NCBI GenBank assembly: GCA_904501955.1
Contig: CAJGCY010000048.1
Location: forward strand, 1-15,789
Reading direction: 5' to 3'
DNA length: 15,789 nucleotides
Source: an uncultured Akkermansia sp.
GTDB lineage: Bacteria; Verrucomicrobiota; Verrucomicrobiia; Verrucomicrobiales; Akkermansiaceae
The notes under the pieces were generated by a model. It saw only the letters and a program-made list of their open reading frames with translations. It ran no database searches and was not told where the DNA came from. Each line of letters starts with the position of its first letter. The stretch's first letter is position 1. A program made the position numbers and the translations under genes. This document shows positions 6,596-15,243 of this stretch, one piece after another.

Positions 6596-8350
6596 ATGGA
6601 AGACGATAAAATTTACCAAGTAGGCACCAATATTCAGGAAAAAGCTACCGTCATTTGGAATGTAGCCAATGCCATATTCGGCATTTTCAAACCGCATGAG
6701 TACGGCAAGGTAATTCTGCCCATGACGGTGATTAAGCGCTTCCATGACTGCTTGTTATCCACGCGGGAGAAGGTGCTGGCTGAGTATGAACAATGCGCCT
6801 CTAAGCCTCAAGGCGCTCAGGAGATGCTTCTTGCAGATGCCTCCGGTTACAAGTTCTACAACACCAGCAAGTTTACCTTTGAAACGCTGGTGGCCGACCC
6901 GAACAATATCGAAGCCAATTTCCGTAATTATCTGGCGGGCTTCTCTCCCAATGTGCAGGATATCCTCACTAAGTTCCGCTTTGAGGACCAGCTGAACACT
7001 CTGGTGGAGCACAACGCGCTCTTCCTCGTGGTGCAGGAGTTCGCTTCGCCCAAGGGCTATCTCGGCCCGGATAAAATCAGCGCGGTGGATTGCGGTTACA
7101 TCTTTGAGGAGCTGGTGCGTAAGTTCTCCGAATCCTATGCTGAGGAGGCAGGTGCCCACTTCACCAGCCGTGATATTATTTACCTGATGACGGACCTGCT
7201 GCTCAGCGGTACCACCCCGGATGATGCCGTGGCAACGGTGTATGATATGACCATGGGCACCTCGCAGATGCTCTCTTGCATGGAGGAGCGCATTCACGCG
7301 CTCAATCCCCATGCCCTCGTGACCTGCTGCGGACAAGAGCTGAATGCGGAGACCTTTGCCATCGCCAAGGCGGATATGCTTATCCGCGGTGGCGACCCCG
7401 ACAACATGCGCTATGGCAACACGCTCTCCGAGGACCGCTTCCCCGGTTACAAGTTCCGCTACATCATCTCTAACCCGCCCTTCGGTATTCACTGGAAGCG
7501 CGAGAAAAAGGTGGTGGAAGAGGAGCACACCCGCGGCGATGCCGGACGCTTTGCCCCGGGACTGCCCAAGATTTCCGACGGTCAGCAGCTGTTCTTGCTC
7601 AACGGTCTCGCCAAGCTGGATGCGGAAGGCCGCATGGCCATCATTCAGAACGGCTCCCCCCTGTTCAATGGCGATGCCGGTAGCGGCCCCTCCGAAATCC
7701 GCCGCTACATTCTGGAGCATGATTGGCTGGATGCCATCGTGCAGCTGCCCAATAATTCCTTCATGAACACCGGCATCGCCACCTACGTGTGGTTGCTCGC
7801 TCGCAACAAGCCTGCCCACCGCCGCGGCAAGGTGCAGCTCATTGATGCCTCCCACTGCTTCGAGCCCCGCCGGAAATCCATCGGTGATAAGCGCAATGAC
7901 ATCACCGCCACCTGTCGCTCCCTCATCATGCAGGCCTACGAGGCTTTTGAGCACGATGCCGTCTACGGTGACCCCGAGAGCATCTACTGCGAGAGCAAGG
8001 TGTTCGCTACGCAGGAGTTCGGTTACTACAAGATTACTGTAGAGCGCCCCCAGCGCGATGAAGCGGGCAACATCATCAAGAAAAAAGGCAAGCCTGTGGC
8101 GGATAAATCCCTACGTGACACCGAGAACGTGCCCATGACCGAGGACATCTCCACCTACATGGAGCGCGAAGTGCTGCCCTACGTGCCGGATGCTTGGGTG
8201 GATGACAAAGCCACCAAGGTGGGCTATGAAATCCCCATGACCCGCTACTTCTACAAATACCAAGCACCGGAGGCTGCGGATTCTATCGCCGCTCGTATCT
8301 CCACGCTGGAGGCGGATATCGCCGCGTCGCTGAAAAATCTTTTCTCCTGA
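6596..8350 (+). CDS. hsdM: Type I restriction-modification DNA methyltransferase subunit
   Basis: The 584-residue HsdM transfers a methyl group from S-adenosylmethionine to adenine N6 in the site chosen by HsdS, protecting host DNA. An N-terminal helical domain (about 1-170) begins MEDDKIYQVGTNIQEKATVIWNVAN and is followed by the catalytic domain. Motif I is YDMTMGTSQML (216-226) and motif IV is the intact NPPFG (Asn293). The motif I variant differs from DPACGTGG but agrees with one HsdM clade as I recall it, as does 'FAPGLPKISDGQQLFLLNGL'. The in-frame ATG at 6569 is rejected as start because it overlaps the TATAAT box. The gene opens the operon and is seven bases from the DUF1016 gene. Codon use is GC-rich, unlike the ietAS pair upstream. 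Confidence 0.93.
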   Translation: MEDDKIYQVGTNIQEKATVIWNVANAIFGIFKPHEYGKVILPMTVIKRFHDCLLSTREKVLAEYEQCASKPQGAQEMLLADASGYKFYNTSKFTFETLVADPNNIEANFRNYLAGFSPNVQDILTKFRFEDQLNTLVEHNALFLVVQEFASPKGYLGPDKISAVDCGYIFEELVRKFSESYAEEAGAHFTSRDIIYLMTDLLLSGTTPDDAVATVYDMTMGTSQMLSCMEERIHALNPHALVTCCGQELNAETFAIAKADMLIRGGDPDNMRYGNTLSEDRFPGYKFRYIISNPPFGIHWKREKKVVEEEHTRGDAGRFAPGLPKISDGQQLFLLNGLAKLDAEGRMAIIQNGSPLFNGDAGSGPSEIRRYILEHDWLDAIVQLPNNSFMNTGIATYVWLLARNKPAHRRGKVQLIDASHCFEPRRKSIGDKRNDITATCRSLIMQAYEAFEHDAVYGDPESIYCESKVFATQEFGYYKITVERPQRDEAGNIIKKKGKPVADKSLRDTENVPMTEDISTYMEREVLPYVPDAWVDDKATKVGYEIPMTRYFYKYQAPEAADSIAARISTLEADIAASLKNLFS

Positions 8351-8357
8351 TACGTCT

Positions 8358-9497
8358 ATGAATGAGCTTTCTGCCCAAACGGAGCTTTTCAACAACGTTG
8401 CCCTCATCATTGAGCAAGCGCGCCAACGCGTGCGCACGGCTGTCAATACCGCCATGGTGTACGCCTACTTTGAAATCGGCCGCCACATCGTGGAGCATGA
8501 GCAAAAGGGTGACTCCCGCGCGGAATACGGTAAGGCTTTGCTGAAAGAGTTGTCGGCTAAACTCACCGCCCGCTTCGGTGAGGGGTGGGGAATAACTCAT
8601 CTCAAAAATATTCGTTTCTTTTATTTGACCTATGCAGAGGCTATCAAATTGGGCAATCACTGTTTGCCCAATTCTGAAACCGCATCGGTGGAATTTTCTA
8701 AACAGTGTATAGAGAATGCAAGCAAAAAAGGCAATCACCGATTAGCCAATTTCCAAACAACAGAAACTAAACATTTTATTCTCTCTTGGACTCACTACCT
8801 TGTCCTCATCCGTATCAAAGATGCCGCTGCGCGCAGCTTCTATGAAATTGAGTGCGCCGCCCAGAATTGGAGTGTGCGCCAACTGCAGCGGCAGGTAAAC
8901 TCCTGCCTGTATGAGCGCCTCGCTCTCAGCCGCGATAAGGATGATGTCATGCGCCTCGCCAATGAGGGGCAAGCGGTCGAAAAACCGGCAGATGTGATTA
9001 AAGACCCCATCACCCTCGAATTCCTGGGGCTCAAACCGGAGGAAGCTTACACGGAATCCAAGCTGGAGAACGCCATCATTACCCGCATGCGCGATTTCTT
9101 GCTCGAGATGGGTAAAGGCTTCCTCTTCGAGGCTCGCCAGAAACGCTTCACCTTTAACGAGGAGCATTTCTATGTGGACCTCGTGTTCTACAACCGCCTG
9201 TTGCAATGCTACTGCCTCATCGACCTCAAGACCGATAAGCTCACCCACCAAGACCTCGGGCAAATGCAGATGTATGTCAACTACTTTGACCGCCACGTCC
9301 GACAACCCTTCGAGAAACCCACCATCGGCATCCTCCTCTGCAAAGAGAAGAATGATGCCCTCGTGGAGCTGACTCTCCCCGCCGATGCTAATATCTACGC
9401 CTCCTCCTACGAACTTTACCTGCCGGATAAAGCTCTCCTCCAAGCCAAAGTACGCGAGTGGATTGCTGAATTCGAAGAACAAGAAAAACTCTCCTGA
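8358..9497 (+). CDS. DUF1016/YhcG-type PDDEXK nuclease
   Basis: The 379-residue protein has the DUF1016 N-terminal helical domain (VRTAVNTAMVYAYFEIGRHIVEHEQKG) and a C-terminal PDDEXK nuclease domain. The probable active site is Asp274 in YVDLVFYN with D289-L-K291 in CLIDLKTDK, followed by GQMQMYV. Family members are predicted DNA nucleases and often sit inside type I loci; the role is not settled. It lies seven bases after hsdM and five before hsdS, so it is translated with them. Between LTYAEA and LSWTHYLVLIRIKD there is an unusual stretch of about 40 residues containing GNHCLPN and GNHRLAN, encoded by a repeat element that also occurs upstream of hsdM. The shorter E. coli YhcG, as I recall it, has about ten residues there. 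Bases 8590-8790 are visibly AT-rich compared with the rest of the gene. Confidence 0.85.
   Translation: MNELSAQTELFNNVALIIEQARQRVRTAVNTAMVYAYFEIGRHIVEHEQKGDSRAEYGKALLKELSAKLTARFGEGWGITHLKNIRFFYLTYAEAIKLGNHCLPNSETASVEFSKQCIENASKKGNHRLANFQTTETKHFILSWTHYLVLIRIKDAAARSFYEIECAAQNWSVRQLQRQVNSCLYERLALSRDKDDVMRLANEGQAVEKPADVIKDPITLEFLGLKPEEAYTESKLENAIITRMRDFLLEMGKGFLFEARQKRFTFNEEHFYVDLVFYNRLLQCYCLIDLKTDKLTHQDLGQMQMYVNYFDRHVRQPFEKPTIGILLCKEKNDALVELTLPADANIYASSYELYLPDKALLQAKVREWIAEFEEQEKLS
8651..8752. repeat. Repeat element inside the DUF1016 coding sequence
   Basis: GGGCAATCACTGTTTGCCC at 8651-8669 is identical to 6231-6249. At 8691-8752 a second unit contains the hairpin TTTTCTA/TAGAGAA (8694-8700/8710-8716, nine-base loop) and GGCAATCACCGATTAGCC (8730-8747). 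It aligns with 6198-6254. The two GGCAATCAC units are 78 bases apart, hence in the same frame, and encode GNHCLPN and GNHRLAN. No stop codon is introduced. Confidence 0.7.
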
Positions 9498-9502
9498 TTA
9501 CC

Positions 9503-10843
9503 ATGGCTAGACAGATGAAAGACAGCGGGGTAGAGTGGATTGGAGAGATGCCGGAGGCGTGGGAGGTTATCAATCCTAAGGCTCTCTTTAGGCTGCGAAA
9601 AGAAAAAGCCGCATTAGGTCAGCGTCAACTTACGTCAAGCCAGCAATATGGTATTGTATATCAGGACGAATACATGAAATTAACTGGCGCAAAGGTTGTC
9701 ACCGTAGAAAAAGATTTTGAAATTTTAAAGCAGGTAGAATCAGGGGACTTCGTTATTAGTATGCGTAGTTTTCAGGGAGGTATAGAGTATAGCCCTTATT
9801 CTGGCTCTATTAGCTCAGCGTATGTAATGTTAATTCCGAACAAGAATTGCGTTTATTCGCCTTTTTATAAGTGGCTTTTAAAATCATCTGAATACATCCG
9901 AGCATTGCAGTCAACGTCAAATATGGTTCGCGACGGCCAAGCTATGCGATATTCTAACTTTGCTCAGGTAAGGCTTATTGTTTTACCAATGGAAGAGCAA
10001 CGCAGAATAGCAAACTACCTTGACTCCAAGTGCGCCGAGATTGATAAGGTTGTAGAGCAAACCCGTGCGACGATTGAGGAGTACAAAAAGCTCAAGCAGG
10101 CAATCATCACCGAGGCTGTCACCAAGGGACTCGATTCCTCTGTGCCGATGAAGGATAGCGGCGTGGAATACCTCGGTTGCATACCTAGAGGGTGGTCAAT
10201 AATTTCTATTGGACAAGCGTTTGTATATGTGGGTGGTTTTGCTTTCAAAAGTGAATTATTTACTATTACTGAGTCCAATTACCAAGTCCTTAGAATAGGC
10301 AACGTAAAAAACAACAATCTTATTCTAGACAATAAACAAATTTATATCGATGAAAGTTGCGCTGAAACAGCAAAAGTTGCAGAAGTGCGTACAGACGATA
10401 TACTGTTTACTATGACAGGAACAAAAGGTAAACGAGATTATTTCTATACCGTGCGCATCGAAGATGGGCATATAGCGGAGAAGCGTTTGTTTATTAATCA
10501 ACGCGTAGGTTTGTTTAGAAAGAAAAATAAAAAAATCAAAATGGCGTTTGCTAACTACTTATTGAAGGAAAAGCGAATATTAGATTACATTTTTTTAAGT
10601 GAGACCGGAACTGCAAACCAAGGGAATCTAGGGATAGAAACTATTGCTAGAACTAAGCTATATCTTCCTCCACTCGAGGAGCAAGAAGAAATCTGTTTGT
10701 ACCTTGACGCCAAGTGTGCCGAGATAGACCGCATCATCGAAAAGAAGGAACAGCTCATTGAGGAACTTGGGAGTTACAAGAAATCGCTTATTTACGAATA
10801 CGTCACCGGTAAGAAGGAAATAGAAATACATAAATATTCATAA
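9503..10843 (+). CDS. hsdS: Type I restriction-modification specificity subunit (two TRDs)
   Basis: The 446-residue HsdS sets the DNA sequence recognised by the HsdM/HsdR complex. It has two similar halves. Each begins MKDSGVE(W/Y)(I/L)G..P..W (residues 6 and 216) and ends in a conserved helix beginning YLD(S/A)KCAEID (Asp174 and Asp402), preceded by LPMEEQ or LPPLEEQ. The two target-recognition domains (roughly 25-165 and 235-392) have different sequences, so an asymmetric bipartite site is expected. At DNA level the two TRDs are AT-rich while the spacer helices and repeats are GC-rich, which fits exchange of TRDs by recombination in conserved flanks. The gene starts five bases after the DUF1016 stop, with no visible Shine-Dalgarno. 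The last residues (KKEIEIHKYS) run into AT-rich DNA before the intergenic repeat. Confidence 0.93.
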   Translation: MARQMKDSGVEWIGEMPEAWEVINPKALFRLRKEKAALGQRQLTSSQQYGIVYQDEYMKLTGAKVVTVEKDFEILKQVESGDFVISMRSFQGGIEYSPYSGSISSAYVMLIPNKNCVYSPFYKWLLKSSEYIRALQSTSNMVRDGQAMRYSNFAQVRLIVLPMEEQRRIANYLDSKCAEIDKVVEQTRATIEEYKKLKQAIITEAVTKGLDSSVPMKDSGVEYLGCIPRGWSIISIGQAFVYVGGFAFKSELFTITESNYQVLRIGNVKNNNLILDNKQIYIDESCAETAKVAEVRTDDILFTMTGTKGKRDYFYTVRIEDGHIAEKRLFINQRVGLFRKKNKKIKMAFANYLLKEKRILDYIFLSETGTANQGNLGIETIARTKLYLPPLEEQEEICLYLDAKCAEIDRIIEKKEQLIEELGSYKKSLIYEYVTGKKEIEIHKYS

Positions 10844-10867
10844 GATGTCGTTTATTAATAAGTAAAG

Positions 10868-10903
10868 AAAAAATCGAAGTAGGAAGAAAAACTTCCTAGT
10901 TGG
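10868..10903. repeat. Hairpin repeat between hsdS and rhuM
   Basis: An A-rich start and TCGAAG are followed by TAGGAAG (10880-10886), AAAAA and CTTCCTA (10892-10898), then GTTGG. It matches 12052-12087 over 36 bases with one difference. It ends 46 bases before the rhuM ATG. No T-run follows the stem, so intrinsic termination is unlikely. Confidence 0.8.
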
Positions 10904-10949
10904 GTAAGAAATTGCATAGAGTGATAAAAAATAAAGATATAAAATAGAG

Positions 10950-12005
10950 ATGAAAGCAGATATACAGGGTGAATTGTTTGACTTTTCCGCCGAGCGAGAA
11001 GAGCGGCCGGGAGTTCTTATTTATCAAAGTGATGCTACAGGGGTGAAATTGGATGTTCGCATAGAGGGGGAGACCGTATGGTTGTCGCAACAGCAGATGG
11101 CAGAACTATACCGGACAACAAAGCGCAATATATCCTTGCATGTAAACAACATATTGGAAGAACACGAATTAGAGGAAGAAGAGGTAACCCGAATCATCCT
11201 GCAATCTCGCATGGAAGGACGGCGTGAGGTAACGCGCAGCGTGATTCTGTACAATTTGGACATGATTATTTCCGTCGGATACCGCGTGAAGAGCCTGTTA
11301 GCGACACGCTTTCGCCAGTGGGCAACGGCTCGATTGACGGAATACATCCGCAAGGGATTCACCATGGATGACACCCGTTTGAAAGAGCTGGGTGGCGGGG
11401 GGTACTGGAAAGAGCTGCTGGATCGCATACGCGATATCCGCTCGTCAGAGAAAGTCATGTTCCGCCAAGTGCTGGATTTGTATGCCACCAGTGCAGATTA
11501 TGACCCGAAGAGCGACATCAGCCGCAAGTTCTTCAGCATTGTGCAGAACAAGTTCCACTATGCAGCACACGGGCAGACAGCAGCAGAGCTTATCTACGAC
11601 CGCGCGGATGCGCACAAGCCGTTCATGGGCTTGCAGAGCTTCAGTGGCGCTTTTCCCCTGCTGAAAGATGCGCAGATAGCGAAGAACTACCTGACGGAAG
11701 ACGAGTTGAAGACGCTGAATAATCTGGTATCAGGTTATTTTGACTTTGCGGAACTGGCAGCCCGGCGTCGCCGTGTGATGCGCATGGAGGACTACCTGAA
11801 GCAGCTGGACAGTCTGCTGACAAGCATAGGAGAGCAGGTGTTGGAGCACCATGGGCATGTAAGCCATGAGCAGGCCATGCAAAAAGCAGAGCGCGAGTAC
11901 CGAATCTATCAACAGATTGAGCTGTCACCGGTGGAACGAGATTATTTATTGAGTATTTCTGAGTTGCGACAAATTGCAGAAAATAGTAATCATAAGAAAG
12001 GATAA
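10950..12005 (+). CDS. rhuM: RhuM-family protein
   Basis: The 351-residue protein belongs to the RhuM family. It has the conserved start 'VRIEGETVWLSQQQMAELYRTTKRNISLHVNNILEE' (a DNA-binding-like helix-turn-helix region, about 36-71). This is followed by 'EVTRSVILYNLDMIISVGYRVKSLLATRFRQWAT' and a helical C-terminal half. RhuM was named from a Salmonella pathogenicity-island gene; homologues are frequent inside type I restriction loci, and no biochemical role is established that I know of. The gene is bounded on both sides by copies of a 36-base hairpin repeat (10868-10903 and 12052-12087), so it looks like a self-contained insert between hsdS and hsdR. The start at 10950 is the first ATG after the repeat; the preceding sequence is very AT-rich and has only a poor Shine-Dalgarno. 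Confidence 0.85.
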   Translation: MKADIQGELFDFSAEREERPGVLIYQSDATGVKLDVRIEGETVWLSQQQMAELYRTTKRNISLHVNNILEEHELEEEEVTRIILQSRMEGRREVTRSVILYNLDMIISVGYRVKSLLATRFRQWATARLTEYIRKGFTMDDTRLKELGGGGYWKELLDRIRDIRSSEKVMFRQVLDLYATSADYDPKSDISRKFFSIVQNKFHYAAHGQTAAELIYDRADAHKPFMGLQSFSGAFPLLKDAQIAKNYLTEDELKTLNNLVSGYFDFAELAARRRRVMRMEDYLKQLDSLLTSIGEQVLEHHGHVSHEQAMQKAEREYRIYQQIELSPVERDYLLSISELRQIAENSNHKKG

Positions 12006-12051
12006 GAAGATATACAATTATTTGTAAAAGACTTTTAACCAATGCGGAAGT

Positions 12052-12087
12052 AAAAAATCGAAGTAGGAAGAAAAACTTCCTGGTTGG
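12052..12087. repeat. Hairpin repeat between rhuM and hsdR
   Basis: This is the second near-identical copy of the 10868-10903 repeat, in the same orientation, differing by G for A at 12082. The stem AGGAAG/CTTCCT surrounds AAAAA. It ends 30 bases before the hsdR ATG. Confidence 0.8.
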
Positions 12088-12117
12088 AGAGAAAAAACGG
12101 AAATAGATATAGCGGAA

Positions 12118-15100
12118 ATGAAAGAAAAAGATTTTGAAGCCCACATAGAGGCAGCGCTTACATCCCCCGCGGGCGGTCTGACCAAGGGGGCGGACACATA
12201 TGATTGCGCCACGGCTCTGTACAAAAATACCTTGCTGAGCTTTGTGCAGGAAACCCAGCCCAAGGCGTGGAAGAAATACACCCGCCTGGTGACGCGCAAC
12301 CCGGAGGAGGCCTTCATCAAGGCATTCAACGAGCGCTGCACCAAGGACGGCCTGCTGCATGTGCTGCGCAACGGCTTTGATGCCGTGGGGGCGCGTTTCC
12401 GTGTGTGCTACTTCCGGCCTGAGAGCAATTTGAACGAGGAGCACGAGAGCCTGTACCGTGCCAACAAGGTGGAGGTGTACCGCCAGTGGTACTACAGCGA
12501 GACGTGCAAGAACTCGGTGGACATGGTGCTGGTGCTCAACGGCATCCCTGTGTTTGCGCTGGAGCTGAAGAACCAGCTGACGGGGCAGAACATCGACAAT
12601 GCCCGCTGGCAGTGGAAGAACGACCGCGATCCGAACGAGCGCTGCTTTGGGTTCAATTTCCGCATCCTGAGCTATTTCTGCGTGGATTTGTATGAAGCCT
12701 GCATGGCGACGAAGCTGGCGGGCAAGCATACCTACTTCCTGCCCTTCAACCAAGGCAGCGCAGGCGCGGGTAAGAACGGCGGAGCGGGTAACCCCGCCGC
12801 TGCGGATGGAGATTTTGCCGTATCCTATATCTGGCGCGAGGTGTTCCAACGCGACAGCCTGATGGATATATTGCACCGCTTCATGAACCTTGAAACCAAG
12901 GAGGAGAAGGTGCGCCGCAAGAACGGCAAGGAGGATAAAGTGGTGAAGAAGACGCTCATCTTCCCCCGCTACCACCAGCTGGATGTGGTCCGCAAGCTGG
13001 TGGCGCACGTAAAGCAGCACGGCAGAGGCCACAACTACCTGATTCAGCACAGCGCAGGCAGTGGCAAGAGCAACTCCATTGCTTGGGTGGCGCACCGGCT
13101 TTCCACCCTGTTCAATGCGGAGAACCAGCCCATCTTCAGCAGCGTGATTGTGGTGACCGACCGCACCGTGCTGGATGCCCAGCTGCGCAACACCATCTCC
13201 GGGCATGACCACACGCGTGGTGTGATAGCCGCCATTGATGATGACAAGACCTCGCAAGACCTGAAGGACGCCATTAATGCCGGGGCGCGCATCATCATCA
13301 CCACGTTGCAGAAGTTCCCCGTGATTTATCGTGAGGTGATTCACTACGAGGGCCGCCGCTACGGCATCATCATCGACGAGGCGCACTCCTCGCAGGGTGG
13401 CAGCGCTGCCGCCAAGATGAAAGCCGCGCTGGCGGATACCCGTGCCGCGCTGGAGCAGTACGCCGAGGAGGAGGAACTGGACGCCGAAGCCAACGACGCC
13501 GAGAACAAGCTGGTGCAGGAAATCCTGAGCCAAGGCAAGCACGATAACCTCTCTTTCTTCGCCTTTACCGCCACGCCGAAGGATACCACCCTGCAGCAGT
13601 TCTGCGAACAGGGCCCGGACGGCAGGTGGCATCCCTTCCACGTGTACAGCATGCGACAGGCCATTGAGGAGGGGTTTATCCTCGATGTGCTGCAGAACTA
13701 CACCACGTACAAGACCTGCTGGAGGCTTATCCGCACCGCGGAAGAGAACGAGGAGATGGCCAGCAGCAAGGCAGCACGCCTCATCCGCCAATTTGCTACG
13801 CTGCACACGGAGAATATCCGGAAGAAGTCGGAAATCATCGTGGAGACCTTCCTTGAGACCACACGCCACAAAATCGGCGGCAAGGGTAAGATGATGGTGG
13901 TGGCATCCTCCCGCATGGCGGCGGTGCTGTATTTCCGCGCGGTGAAGGCCTATGCGGAGGAACAAGGCTACCGAAACGTAAAGCCCATGGTGGCATTCTC
14001 CGGCAAGATTGAGCTGGATGACGGGGAGGAGCTGACCGAGAGCAAGCTCAATGTGCGCGAGGACGGCTCACACATCTCCGAGGCGCAGACCAAGGAGGAG
14101 TTCCACAATAACTTCAACATCCTCATCGTGGCGGAGAAGTACCAGACGGGCTTTGATGAACCGCTGCTGCACACCATGATTGTGGACAAGAAGCTGCGCT
14201 CGGTAAAGTGTGTGCAGACCCTTTCGCGCCTGAACCGCACTTGTTACGGCAAGGAGGATACCTACGTGCTCGACTTCATGAACGAGCAGGACGATATCAA
14301 AGAGGCTTTCCAGCCCTTTTACCAAGAAACGCTGCTGGAGGGCGACCTGAGCTATGACCTGATTTACCAGACCAAGCGCGACCTGCGCCAATTTAATGTC
14401 TACCACGATGACGACGTGGAGAAGGTGGCGGAGGAATACTCGCGCCACAGTGAGCAAAAAGAGGCCGAGTGTGCCGCAGCCATCACGAACCTGCTCATCC
14501 CGGTTATCGCCGACTATAACACAAAGCTGAGCGAGGATGACCGGTACGAGTTCCGCCGCAAGCTGCGAGCCTTGTGCAAGTGGTATGCCCACATCGGGCA
14601 GATTACGCGCCTGAATGACCTGGAGCTGCACAAGGAATATGTGTTTGCTCGTTTCCTTATCAAGGTGCTGCCCACAGAGGGTACGCCCCCGGTGGATATC
14701 GAGGGCAAAATTGAGATGGAGTACTACAAGCTGGAGGAAACCGGCAGCGGTAGCATTCCTCTTGCCGGGACGGATGGCGTTTTGAAGCCGGGCACGGCTA
14801 CTGCCGGTGGCGGGGCACCGGACAAAAAGGAGTTGTTGGACGAGCTGTTGGCTCGCATCAACGAGGCCATGGGCGGTAACTTCACGGAGGCGAACAAGGT
14901 GGCAGCCCGCACCATCATGGCCATGTTGAAGGAGGATTCATCGTTGGCCGCCTCTGCCCGTAAGTCCAATAAAAAGGTGTTTACGGATACGATTTTCACC
15001 GGAATCTTCAAAAAGGCAGTGTTGGACTGCTATAAGAAGAGTATGGACGGCTTCGAGGACCTGATGCAGGATGATGATAAGCGCAACAAGCTCCGCGAGC

Positions 15101-15204
15101 AGATTGCCCACGAGCTCTACCGCCAATTCCGTAGCAGTTATGATGCCGGCGAAGACCATGTGCTGGCTGTAGCTGAAAACATTGTTTCCGAGTATGAAGA
15201 GTGA
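12118..15204 (+). CDS. hsdR: Type I restriction endonuclease subunit R
   Basis: The 1028-residue HsdR is the motor and nuclease that translocates unmethylated DNA and cuts it. The N-terminal PDDEXK nuclease shows Asp135 in VDMVLVLNG and Glu149-x-Lys151 in ALELKNQ. The superfamily 2 helicase core follows: Walker A HSAGSGKS (Lys317), the DEAH box IIIDEAHSSQGG (420-423), motif III FTATPKD, and motif VI QTLSRLNRT. A helical C-terminal region that contacts the methylase ends at VSEYEE. Length is normal for the family, and the frame is uninterrupted. GC-rich codon use matches hsdM. The ATG at 12118 follows the hairpin repeat by 30 bases. It completes an R-M set with hsdM and hsdS in the same orientation, though two accessory genes intervene. 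No promoter of its own could be defined with confidence. Confidence 0.95.
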   Translation: MKEKDFEAHIEAALTSPAGGLTKGADTYDCATALYKNTLLSFVQETQPKAWKKYTRLVTRNPEEAFIKAFNERCTKDGLLHVLRNGFDAVGARFRVCYFRPESNLNEEHESLYRANKVEVYRQWYYSETCKNSVDMVLVLNGIPVFALELKNQLTGQNIDNARWQWKNDRDPNERCFGFNFRILSYFCVDLYEACMATKLAGKHTYFLPFNQGSAGAGKNGGAGNPAAADGDFAVSYIWREVFQRDSLMDILHRFMNLETKEEKVRRKNGKEDKVVKKTLIFPRYHQLDVVRKLVAHVKQHGRGHNYLIQHSAGSGKSNSIAWVAHRLSTLFNAENQPIFSSVIVVTDRTVLDAQLRNTISGHDHTRGVIAAIDDDKTSQDLKDAINAGARIIITTLQKFPVIYREVIHYEGRRYGIIIDEAHSSQGGSAAAKMKAALADTRAALEQYAEEEELDAEANDAENKLVQEILSQGKHDNLSFFAFTATPKDTTLQQFCEQGPDGRWHPFHVYSMRQAIEEGFILDVLQNYTTYKTCWRLIRTAEENEEMASSKAARLIRQFATLHTENIRKKSEIIVETFLETTRHKIGGKGKMMVVASSRMAAVLYFRAVKAYAEEQGYRNVKPMVAFSGKIELDDGEELTESKLNVREDGSHISEAQTKEEFHNNFNILIVAEKYQTGFDEPLLHTMIVDKKLRSVKCVQTLSRLNRTCYGKEDTYVLDFMNEQDDIKEAFQPFYQETLLEGDLSYDLIYQTKRDLRQFNVYHDDDVEKVAEEYSRHSEQKEAECAAAITNLLIPVIADYNTKLSEDDRYEFRRKLRALCKWYAHIGQITRLNDLELHKEYVFARFLIKVLPTEGTPPVDIEGKIEMEYYKLEETGSGSIPLAGTDGVLKPGTATAGGGAPDKKELLDELLARINEAMGGNFTEANKVAARTIMAMLKEDSSLAASARKSNKKVFTDTIFTGIFKKAVLDCYKKSMDGFEDLMQDDDKRNKLREQIAHELYRQFRSSYDAGEDHVLAVAENIVSEYEE

Positions 15205-15243
15205 TGCGTGCACAATAACTCATTATTTGATGGGAGGTGAGAG

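Noticed and set aside
7241..7273. Unusual motif I (DMTMGTSQML) in hsdM as evidence of inactivity
   Set aside because: As far as I recall, this variant belongs to a regular HsdM clade, and NPPFG is intact, so the enzyme is probably active.
402..10843. Inversion-type phase variation between the half-S gene and hsdS
   Set aside because: The two genes are in the same orientation, their conserved parts do not look alike, and there is no recombinase gene in the window.
10892..10930. Promoters for rhuM and hsdR starting in the TTGG end of the 36-base repeats
   Set aside because: Candidate boxes such as TTGGGT-17-GATAAA match consensus poorly; AT-rich sequence makes such matches common.
11641..13965. 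Reverse-strand open frame of 774 codons
   Set aside because: It lies antisense to hsdR and rhuM, both clearly real. Its translation shows no recognisable domain and it crosses the repeat-bearing spacer; it is a by-product of GC-rich codon use on the + strand.
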